Positions 43,399-55,300 of a stretch of 64,000 bases of DNA are shown one piece after another; position 1 is the first letter of the stretch, and each line of letters starts with the position of its first letter. The stretch is from Echinarachnius parma. Lineage: Eukaryota; Echinodermata; Echinoidea; Clypeasteroida; Echinarachniidae. The stretch covers positions 1-64,000 of the forward strand of contig JBAMJV010003285.1 of NCBI GenBank assembly GCA_037951105.1, read 5' to 3'. The position numbers and the translations under genes are program-made. The notes below the pieces were generated by a model. That model was not told the origin of the DNA and did no database searches. It saw only the letters and a program-made list of their open reading frames with translations.

Positions 43399-46300
43399 AT
43401 GAGTGGAAAGAGCGTTGGAAGTATCAAAGACCGAATGAACACCATGAAGTCCCAGATTGAAGATATCAACGGGGAAAATCGGGAACTCCAGACTGATATT
43501 CTTTCCCATACACAGAGAGCAGAAGATGTGAGTAGGCTATTAAACAAAGTAATGAGTAATGTGAATATTATATATATATATTGGAAATTTGGAATAATAT
43601 GAATTATAAATAAAAGGGTCTAAACTTCGACAATAAACAATAAATGTTTTTTCGTGTAAATCAAATGTCTTATATTTTATAAAATTGTTCTACGAATCTC
43701 TCCATGTAATAATTGAAGATGTTCAAAATATAATTACATTTATATTTAGACTTGAACTGCAGACACTTGTAAATAATGAATGAGCTGTCCATGAACTGAG
43801 CAGATGAAAGTTGGAAATATACATTCTGTTGGTTGCTTTGGTAACCAAACCAGCTGACACTGATGTTCATATTTATTGCTGACAATGGTTGCTATACTAT
43901 AGATCGACAAATCAAGCAATATGCCGACTTAATAATGTCAAAGAGGCCATGAAAGCGCTAGATAAATTGTCGATCTATGGTTGCTTCAGCAGCTTAGTGA
44001 AGCAAATACAGTTAGGCTGGACTGATTTTAGGTTTTGATTTTTAAAATGTCTATTCATGGCAATTAGTGCTGTAACCGATCATCGGATCGGCATGCCGAT
44101 CACGATCCGATCATACATGATCGGACCGTTTTTGCCGATTTCCGATCATGCAGAAAAAATCGGAAGATCGGATCGGCAAAAAAAAAAAATCCTGTTTTTT
44201 TTTCTTTGGAAAATGATCCCCAAAAACATATTTTGGGAATATAAATGAATACCAAAGCAACATATATCCATATGAATAAGCCCAAGGTAATCTTGTATGG
44301 GTATGCTTTCATTTAAAACTGATTACCTCTCCTTTTACAAAATTACTCGCGCCGGTTCTGAGCTTAGTCCCATGTGTTTCTGAAAGGTTACGCCAAATTA
44401 ATCACATGGGACTAAGCTCAGAATCGGCGTGAGAAATTTTGTAAAAGAAGAGGTAATCAGTTTGAAATGAAAGCATACCCGTACAAGATTACCTTGGGCT
44501 TATTAATATGAATATATGTTGCTTTGGTATTCATTTATATTCCCAAAATGTGTTTTTTTGGGGATCATTTTCCAAAGAAAAAAAAAAAGATTTTTTTTTT
44601 TTTTTTTTTTTAATTTTTTTAGCCGATCATCCGATCCCGATCATCGATCCGATTTCGAAGATCGATAAAATTTTGCCGATCCGATCAAACGATCCGATCA
44701 TCAAGGTCAGTTACAGCACTAATGGCAATATGAATATGTAGATATTTATTATTCAGTGAAAAGCGTTTCAGGAACCTGTTTTGATTGTAGTAAAAATCAA
44801 TGGCATTCTCTTTGAAGACATGCCCACGACTTAGTACGTGTATATAATATACACATGCATATTTCTGCATGACTAAAAGAACCCATGTCCTATGCAATTT
44901 GTATAGGCGGTATTTTATAGCGCATCTGTTCTTTTAGTGATGCTACCAAATCGTAGGCACGTCTTCGAAGAGAATGCCAAATCAATGGGCAGTATAATAT
45001 TAAAGGTAATAAAATCTGACATAAAGGTTCATTTTTTAAAACTAGGTTATCATTTATTTTCTATGAACCTATGTACATGTATCACACATCAACCAGAAGA
45101 ATCTTACAATGATAATTGGTATATGGTACATATGATTGAAGTCTCATCACTTTTGGAAAAAAGATTTAATAAAAAGTTAATGAATCACTTGAATTAGTTT
45201 GAATGTTTTTCTTGCTAATGTTCAGGCCGAGATTCAGTTCAAAGAGATGACGAGTCGTGTGAACAGACTGGAGGACAGCAAGGCGGACAAGGAAGAAGAA
45301 CTAAAAAAGCTACGATTTAAAATAGACGAGATTGAGGCTGATTCGGATGAGAATAGAAGGTACCAACGATTGTTAAATTATTTTGTAAGCTTATTTTTTT
45401 TAAATACATTTTTTAGTTATTTAATTCAGTTTACAATTCATTTATAAAGAATTACTGTAAAAGTTGTCATTGTTTAAAAATATTATTCTACAATATTTTA
45501 GTAAATTTAAACATAATGGAACCTGACCAGAATTATAAAATAAATAAAAAATGGGCAAAGACAATTTGGCTTCGCTAGGAATCGAACCCAAGACCTCCAG
45601 ATTACTACACCGGTTGAGCTACAAGCCCCTGTGGTAGTCTTTCCCAGGAACCATATTCAATGCTAGGCCAGTCAGCTGGCCGGTCATTTTTCTACAATAT
45701 TTTACTAAAACTTTCTGGCATAGATCTGTAGACATTTCTTTTGTTGGAAGGAGGGGGTGAATGAATAGATCATTGACCCCACCACCCCAAAACCACCACC
45801 GACCCCCCCCCCCCCCCCCCTTAAAAAAAACACTAACAACAACACAAAATCAGGTCTTTGCCAGTGAGGGCAGTGACATAATATAGTAATTTTCAAATAT
45901 TAATACATTTTTTTTTTTTTTCAGATTTGTTCGCGTGATGGAGAGTCGTGGTAATACAAATTATGATAAGGTATGTATCACCAGCATTTAAAGGGTACCA
46001 CCACCCAAAAATAATATTCTCATTAAAGAAAGGTAACATCTTTAGTACTCCATTCCATCAACAAGTTCACAAAAATGTGTTTCCAGAAAAAATATATAAT
46101 TGGAAAACGCCTCACCATTCTAAAGCATGCATTCATGCGGTCTGAATTGCGAAGACTAATGTGTGCAGAGCGAACGAATCGCCCGGGATTCTATTGTCTA
46201 CAAACGTACGCGTGAATCGCATTGACAATATCAAATCTATGGGCGATAGATGATACAAATCTTTCACCAATTTTAACGTATTCACTAGGTAAACAGTGTT

Positions 46301-49300
46301 CTTTTCCTATGCAACTATCACATATCATTCATAAGAAGTACTGAAGAACCTTTCAATAAAATTGGTTTATATGTCTATGATAAAAGTTTAAAATATTACT
46401 TTTGGATATGTAGTAAATGGATCACTTTATTTATTTGGATGTATGCCCCACAAACATTGAAAGAAGGAATGTGTTGTTGTGTAGTATTATTATTATTTTC
46501 TTTCTTTTTGTTTCTAAAGTTAAAAGAGAAAATAGATACAATTTGAGAAACTCAAATAAATATGACACTTTTAAATGTAAAACTTTAAGATTTCAAAATA
46601 GTGCTCTTCCTTACCTTGTTCGTATTTTAAACAATATATATAGTTCAATTTTGTATGATCATTTTCTTTTCTTATAAATACAAGTACCGTAAAACTCTGT
46701 GTATAAGACGCACTTTTTTTCTGTCGGAAAATTTTCAAAGTGGGAGGTGATATACACAGGTACAGCAAAAAAAGTCATGTTGAATGTGTATTTAACACAT
46801 GGTTTAGGGCATGTCAAGAGCTTGCTGTCAGTTCCAGCATTCAGCAATATACCTTTTTCTCACACACAAATATTGGTTACAGATGTACAAATTGCAAGTT
46901 TATTGAGCAGTAATACTGCTGCTAATGAATATTCATACATTCGTGAGCAGCAGTACTAATTAAATATGCAGTTTTCTAACCAGTGGTTTTTTTTTGCTTA
47001 TAATTGAAATTAGTTAGTAGTAAATTTAGAAAATTGCATTATATTTAGTGAGTATTGGTGCTCATGAATATTCATGAATATGAATATTTATGAGCACCAT
47101 AATTGTTACTGCTCAATAAATGTGCAATTTGTGTACTAACCACTATTTTTATGTGAGAAAATGATGTTGATGAATGCTACATTCAACATTAAGCTATTGT
47201 CATGCCCTAGACCAGTGGTATAAGCATTCCAACATCACTTTAGGGTCTTTAAAAAAACTACAGGGTGTCCAATAAAAAAATGTAAAAAATAAAAATAATA
47301 AAACAATTTTTTTTTTTTTTTAAAATTTTTTTTTGCTGTGAAAGTTGGGGGTGCGTTTTATACACAAGTGCGTCTTATACACGGAGTTTTACAATATGTA
47401 TAATTGTGTATTTTGCTGTTTGCATATTTCTTATTGCCTTTTAAACTTTATAACTTTTAATATGTATTATGCAATTTGTAAATGTAACAAATGTACAATT
47501 CAGCCTTTGGCTGCCAACCATTTGATATTAAACTCTTTTTCAATTCAATTCAATTCAGTTAACAGAGCTGCAGAATTCTCTGACCAAGCAAGCATCAGAG
47601 ATTGAGAGATTGGACAGACTGAGCAAAGACGTAAGTGAAGAAATAGAAATAATTGCATCCATATTGTGAGTGGCCGATCTTACATGTCTCTGCTTCCTTT
47701 GCTAACTGTCTATACGTGTAGACATGCCTATAAAGTATTATGTTCTCTATGTACCATCGTCATTTTAGCCTCTGAAGAAGATTCTGCTAGGATCGAAAAT
47801 TTAGACCCTATATTGATGCTCATAATAAAAAAAATATTGTGAAACCTGCTTTATTTAGTTTCTCTGTTAACTAATTCTAATACTTGGATAATTTGGTTAT
47901 ACCCAGGCTTTTATAAGGGTCTTGATTTTAGGACTGCTGGTTTTTTAACTTCAGAGCCGTGAGGAATTCACAGAAGAAACTTTTCATTAACGATTCCCTG
48001 ACATGCAAATTATGCATGTTGACTTCTGTTACTCAGTATTAGTGTACACATCAAATATTTTAAAACTGTTTGACCTTAAAGGGACTAAGTAACATTGTCC
48101 AAATCCTCAAAATCCAATTTGAATTCTAGCGGTTCCCTCATACCTTGTTGTATTGGTATTAACAATAAAATCATGGGACAGGTTTCTGTTTTTCGAATTT
48201 CCCTTTTTTCAAATTTCCCTTTCGTTACAAAGATATGTACGATTGAAGTGTTCAGATAATAAAATATCCGTTGGATTTTTGAAACCGTGTACAAAGTGAG
48301 TGCAGTGAGTTAGTGAATATATATCACTTTGCATTTTTGCTCATTACTCGGCCATGCAACGTCCATTTGACTTGAAATTTTCACACAATACCCTGTGGAC
48401 ATATCAGATAACAACAATATACATGGCATCAATCATTCATCACTTTTTGCACATGTCAACAAAGTTACTAGATCCCTTTAATATATGTTTTGTCTTTTTA
48501 AAAACATTTTAGCAAATTTTTTCTTAATTTTGCTCAGTCCCACCACTTTTCTTAAAAAATAGTTATTGAGCATTTCTATGTAGTTTCTCTGATGACTATT
48601 CTGGTACTTTTCATCAAATAGTTAGACCTTTTGCCCGAATTCTCATTAGTTGCACAACTTTAGTCCAGGCTAAAAAGAAAAATATCACCAGTCACTGTTT
48701 AAATCATGTCGCAGCTGTGACATTTGACTAGCCCTTTGTCTTCATCCATCTGTAAAAGCATCCAGACCCAGTGTCTCTTGACATTCCAGTCATAAAATAA
48801 TCAGTCACTTGTAATTATTATTTCATCCTGGATCATCCAGGATATTAAATTACTAGTGACAGGTCAAACTATGGCGTGAATGTCAAACAAACCTTAGTTC
48901 TGAACTGCTGATGCCCAAGCAGAAATAGATGGATTGGTTGGATAATAGAACAAAACAATGAGAATATCTCTGAAGGCATTGACAACCAGCAATGGATATT
49001 GAAATTCCACAGGTGTGAAACAGTTTCACTGGTTACTGGTAATTTCTGGCTTTTTAACCCAGAATAAAGTTATGCCATTGATGAGAATACTTTCAGCTTC
49101 TTGATTTTCTTATTTCTTTTGTTTTTCCAGCTTCAGAGTAAAGTGAAGATCGCAGAAGAGACGCTAGGAGATGAAGAAGACAGGGAGCGTGAGATGAAAG
49201 TGTAAGAATTTGTATTTTGTTTACTTATTTATTAAGTTTTCCAAGTTGATTGATTGATTGATTTAATTTCATTATAAATAAGTTAATGAATTATCTAGTT

Positions 49301-52300
49301 AGTTTATGTAAGTGTTTGTTGATTTATTTAAGCTTTGTTTATTTTTTACTTATAAATTTATTATTTAATTAATTAATTCATTTATTAGTGTCAGTTTTAA
49401 AGGGATCTATTAACTTTGTTGACATGTGCAAAAAGCGATGAGTGGTTGATACCATGTATATTGTTGTTATCTGATATGTCCACTGGGTGTTGTGTGAAAA
49501 TTTCAAGTTAAATGGACTTTTATGGCCGAGTTATGAGCAAAAATGCAAAGTGATATTCACTACTCATTGCACTCACTTTGTACACGGTTCTGACGATCCA
49601 TTGGATAAGTTGACATCTGAACACTTCAATCGTAAATATCTTTTTAATGAAAGGGAAATTTGAAAAACTGAAACCTGTCCCATGCTTTTTTTGTTAAGAA
49701 TACAACAAGGTATGATGGAACCGCTAGAATTTCAATTGGATTTTGAGGATTTGGGCAATGTTAAGCTACCCTGACACTTGCACGAATTTCGTTCCCGCAC
49801 TGCCACGCAATGCGTCGTGCCAATGAGTAAAGTCTTCGTGAACGAGCGTGAAGAGTGTGTGAAGTGTGCGGGGCAGTGCGTGGGTGCGTGCCATGTCGTA
49901 GAGAGAATTTTGAAATGTTCACAAACTTGGCACGCATTAATTTTCGCACCATGTGCGTGCACTCGCGTGAACCATGCGTGAACACTTCGCGAACACTGCG
50001 CGAACACTGCGTACATGCGTGAATGCGGCGCAAACTTGCGCGAACACAACGTGAACAGCTCGTGAACAATGCGTGGCATGGCGTGTAGTGTCAGGGTGGT
50101 TTTAGGTGTGAAACGACAGGCTATGTATTATAGCGTGCCACCAAGCGGGACAAAGCGTGACCAAAAACTGCCCTGACAACTTCACGCATGCGGGAACTAT
50201 GCGTGGTGTGCGTGACACTGCGGGACAATGCGGTACGTATGCGCGAAATATACTTTAACCTGTGTGTGAACAAGTAGTGCCATTGCGTGCCAAAGTGTGC
50301 CAATGCGGCCCATTATTGGCCGCGCATTGCGTAGACAGTGCGTAACCTTGCGTGTACAGTGCGCGAACAGGTCGCAAACGCTCCGCGATGTAGCACCGAA
50401 ATGGCACGCCTTGCCATGACGCATTGCATGGCAATGCGGGGACAAAATTTGTGCAAGTGTCAGGGTGGCTTTACTAAGTCTCTGCCATGAAACAGCTGGA
50501 AGTGCCATGGTTTTCAAGTCCCTTGTATATGATATCTCAAGTACAGATTGCAGATTATCATACATAAGACAACTATACAGGGTGTCTCAGAAAGAATGCA
50601 ACACCAACGATCGTTAATTTCATCAACACCATCGACCAAATTTCATTGTTTTTTGTTTGATTGGGTAGAACATTCTTCTTCCAACAAAATGATACCATGA
50701 GGCATGAGCATTGATTTTGGGTAAGGCGTTTAGATCCTAGGACCATTTTTCGTCTCCAGCGATCCTCTTAACACTGAGACATTCTCGCCCCACAAAAGAA
50801 CCGCATGACTGCGCTCCCTTTGATAAGGAAGACAATGTACGGGGTACTCGATTACGCAACATTGTCTTCCTTATCAAAGGGAGAGCAGTCATGCGATTCT
50901 TCTGTACAACTAATTCTATGGGAGGCCTTGGGGCGAGAATGCCTCAGTATTCCGAGGATCGCTGGAGATGAAAAAGTAGGAAATTTAGGAAACAACATTG
51001 CCTCATAAAAATGGCCCTAGGATCCAAACCCCTTACCCAAAATCAATGCTTATGGTATCATTTTGTTGGAAAAAGAATGTTCTACCCAATCAAACAAAAG
51101 ACAATGACATTTGATCGATGGTGTTGATGAAATTAACGATCATAGGTGTTGCATTCTTTCTGAGACACCCTGCATAGTCATTTCAAATTTCATATATATT
51201 TTAACTTTAATTTAGTTATACATTTTTCACAAACACTACGTTTATTCATGTAGCATCCTTGAAGAAAACTCTGAGGAGCTGAAGCAACTTCACAAATTAT
51301 CATTTACCACGACAACTATGAGTCACAACAAACTTAAAAGACATTCTCAGTTTTATTCACTTATAATAAGTATTTCACTAACACACTATTTTATTTTTTC
51401 ATAGCATCAGCTTCACAGATTATCATTTACCACGACAACTATAAGTCACTTTAAACTTAAGGGGAGACTGTACCCCAAATTTGCCCAAAATGTTATTTTA
51501 TGTCTAAAAAAGTATTTTTACTTAGCCATCTTCTTTGTACATTCAATTATCATCTTGCAAAGTTTGAACAGAAAATATGTATTCTAGACCCCTCAAAAAG
51601 TGATAATAATGAGACGAACGTACTTAAAATATAAAGAAAACAAAACTTTAAATGGCTCTTTCTCAGATATTGAATAATGCCAACGTTATGGCACCGTTTC
51701 CTTTCCTGACTCTCTATAGTTTCTTTAATTCACCTGAAAATTGGCACACTTGTAGAGGACACCTGTCTGAACAATCTGAACTACACTTATATGTGTCACA
51801 TATGTATAATTTGAATAATCATATTTTAATTATCAATATCATGTTACGTAATTAATATTTATCTTTAATGCTTCATAAATCAGTTGTTATAAATGGTAAT
51901 GAAATGGCTGTAGTTCAACTTGTAGAGTCATGCATAATGAAGCTTTCCTCCAAATTTCAGAGCAATAGGACTATCAGGGACAAAGTTATTTGGGAAATAC
52001 AAAATCGCTTTGTTTTCCTTTGTTTTATGACCTGTGACCTTGACCGTGACCTCGAGATACAAAATTACTGTTGAAATCGTCTTTTTGTCACTACAAAAAC
52101 ATTTCTGCCAAGTTTAAAGAGAAACAAAGGCCAAACAATGAAATTTTCAAAAGAAGGTATGTAGTCTCCCCTTAAGACAATTAATAGCTTTTATGCCATC
52201 ATGTTTTTTCACAAACACACTATTTTTGTTTCGTAGTATCCTTGAAGAAAACTCTGAGGAGCTGAACCAGCTGCATCAGCTTGGTAGATTATCATGCACC

Positions 52301-52336
52301 AGGACATCTATAAGTCGCTGCAAACTTTAAAGACAT

Positions 52337-52394
<58 letters not shown>

Positions 52395-55300
52395 AGGCTA
52401 TAGTTCATCCAGACGTTGGACAATGCCCTCCTCATGACATTTCCATTCTCTTCTGTCTCTAGCTATCCTAGTCCACGCAGCCGTTCCCATGTACGATGTT
52501 AGTTCATCTCTCCATCTTTTCTTCTGCCTTCCTCTTCTTCTCTTTCCCTTCCTTGGTTGCCATTCTGTTAAGCGATATGTCCATCTATTGTCCTAAAGTG
52601 TTGCTACATGCCTATAGCCCATCTCCCCTTTGATTCTCTTACTTTCTCCTAGACATTCTAGCTTTTATGCAATTATAATTGTTTTCACAAACACTATGTT
52701 ATTGTCATAATTTCACTTTTCATTTTTGTGTTATAGCATCCTTGAAGATAATTCTGATGAGCTGAACCAGCTGAGGAACCACTACAAGTCGCTGCTGGCG
52801 TCTGACAGGAAAATGAAGGCAGAAGAGGACAAATCCCAGAAGAAGATTACAAAGTTGTCTGAGGATTTGGAAGAGGTATGTTTCAACCTTCTTCTAGGAT
52901 TCCTCCAGTCTGGAGGGCCCCTGGAGGACTACATGAAGTTGTTATCAATGTAGTAACCCTATCAATTCTCTACATTCTAAGATCGATATGCAGGACAACC
53001 ATGCATGGCTATACAATGGAACCTCATTATAACGAGGTGCCTGATATAGCGAGGTAATTTCACAGGTCCAGGTTTTAAGTAATTTATTATCTTTAAGGCC
53101 CTGATACAACAAGAAATCTGATATAATGAGGTAAATTCAATGGGCTCAAGGAGCTCGTTATAATGAGCTTTCACTGTACAAACATTCATTTTCTGATTTG
53201 TCCAGTGGGTATAGGTGTGTTACATCCTTCTCCTTCGTCTTCTCGGTTCCCTCCAGTCCGGAGAACTGCACAGAGTACATAATTGTTTTCAATATAGTCA
53301 GTCAATTCACTGGATCCTCAGATTGATATGCGGGGCAACAATGCAGGGCTATCAACAAAATCTATTTTCTGACTTGCCCAGATAAGCAAGTCCCTAAGTA
53401 AATAGCTTGCCCAAAAGTACATCGTCCATTGAGAAAGAGAAGGGGGCTAAGTCATTTGTTTTGTACTTGGATTATCATGTTCAAAGTTGGGGATCATTGT
53501 AGAAACCCAATATATTATTGATAAATATTCCTAAACTTAAACAAAATTCCTAACAATTTGGCATTAGATAGAGATGGCTCCAATCCTCAAGATGGTGTTC
53601 ACTCTCACACAAAGATTATGTTATTTGCCCGTATTTGATACATTAGGATAAGAACATTTCACTGTTGTCATCATGAAGAAGAACTTTCAAATAATGTAAG
53701 TGATTGATGTAAAACCTTGATAATGAGTTTCCATCTATTAAATTTTCAGCATGGAATAATAAAGCACTTGCCTGCTTGCCCAAGCAAGTAAAAATTGGTG
53801 TTGGGCAAGTAAAATTTCATAAATAGTCTAGTTTGCTTGCCTGATCGGGCAACTAAATAATTGTTCAACCACACAAGAACAATGTAATTTTGTATGTGTA
53901 AGATAGCAAGTAACTTTTATCTTGGGGCAAGTACAACGTATGGTTTTACTTGCCCGAATGGGCCAGTACATACAAAAGTTAGTGTGGAGGCTTGCGCAAT
54001 TAAGTAAGCATTTGATAGTTCAACCACTGATGGGAGTATTTTGGTCTGAAGGAAGTACACATAGTTAGTTACCTTGTGTTCTGGTGTATTTTCACACATG
54101 TTTAATTCTTCCTGCTTCTTTGGTCTTCACTTCCGTTTCAGACCCTGGCTCGAGCTGCGCGTGCGGAAGACTCAGTAGGTGCATTAACAGAACAGGCAGC
54201 TAACTTAGAAGGTAAGAAAAATAATGTCTAATTAATTGCAGTTGATCTAATGGCATAGCTATGGGGGGAGCGGGGGGGGGGGGGGGGGGGGGGGGGGCCA
54301 TGTGCTCCCCCATACAAATAATTTGACCAAAACAAAAAACATAACTGCACAAATGTTACAAATAATGGAATTTAGTGAAACCAGCGTATAGTGACCACCT
54401 GAGTGAAAGAAGAAAGGTTGCCACTATAACAATGTGTTTCTCTGCAGGCAATCACTTGTGGTGGCCACTATAGGCAGGTTGGCTGCTATAGACAGGTGGC
54501 TGCTAAGACAGGTTTGACTGTACAACGAGCATACTAGCTACATCACTGAGGTTGATATTGAGGTGACATTGATAGACAAGGTTTTGAGGGATATTCAATG
54601 ATTTCCTAACATTTCCTGTAAATAATGCATGGTGACTTTAATGTTCAAAGTGTAAAAATTACCCATTTAAATGGAGCATAACGTTTGTTCTCACCACATG
54701 TCTTTCATTATCTCAGTTTAGAACATATATTTTAAGCCTCCGCAACGAAGTGGCCGGAGGCAATATGTTTTCTGTTCCGTCCGTCCGTACATACGTACGT
54801 CCCGTTCTCGTTATCGCGATATCTCAAGAACCGGTTGACGGATTTAAGGAGCCAATAAACTTACTAGATTTGGGGGTCATGAGGTCAAAGGTCACAGGAC
54901 TAATTTATATATGCGAAATAGCTCGTTATCGTGAAATCTCAAGAACCAGTTGACGGATTTTCACTAATCTTGGTACATGCATGTATCATGAGGAGCCAAT
55001 GAACTGATTATATTTTGGGTTCAAGAGATCAAAGGTCATAGGTAACAGAGCTCATAACATATGCGAAAATAGCTCGTTATTGCAATATCTCAAGAACCAA
55101 TTCAAGAACCAATTGACTTATTGTCACCAAACTTGGTACAGTATGTATGTATCTCGAGGAGCCAATGAACTCATTAGATTTGGGGGTCATGAGGTCAAAG
55201 GTCACAGGACTTATTATATATATATGCGAAAATAGCTCGTTATCATGATATCTTAAGAACCAATTGACTAATTGTCATGAAACTTGGTTCATGAATGCAT

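Noticed and set aside
43897-43981. Small inverted repeat (ATAGATCGACAA / TTGTCGATCTAT) as a microRNA hairpin
   Set aside because: Only the outer 12-14 bases pair and the loop is long and unpaired; more likely a tiny MITE remnant.
45569-45638. Possible functional tRNA gene on the minus strand
   Set aside because: It has A- and B-box-like motifs but poor stems and short length, so it is better read as a SINE head.
49732-50565. Open frames of 60-120 codons on both strands with Cys/His-rich peptides
   Set aside because: They lie in the TGCG-repeat MITE and arise from its repeat units.
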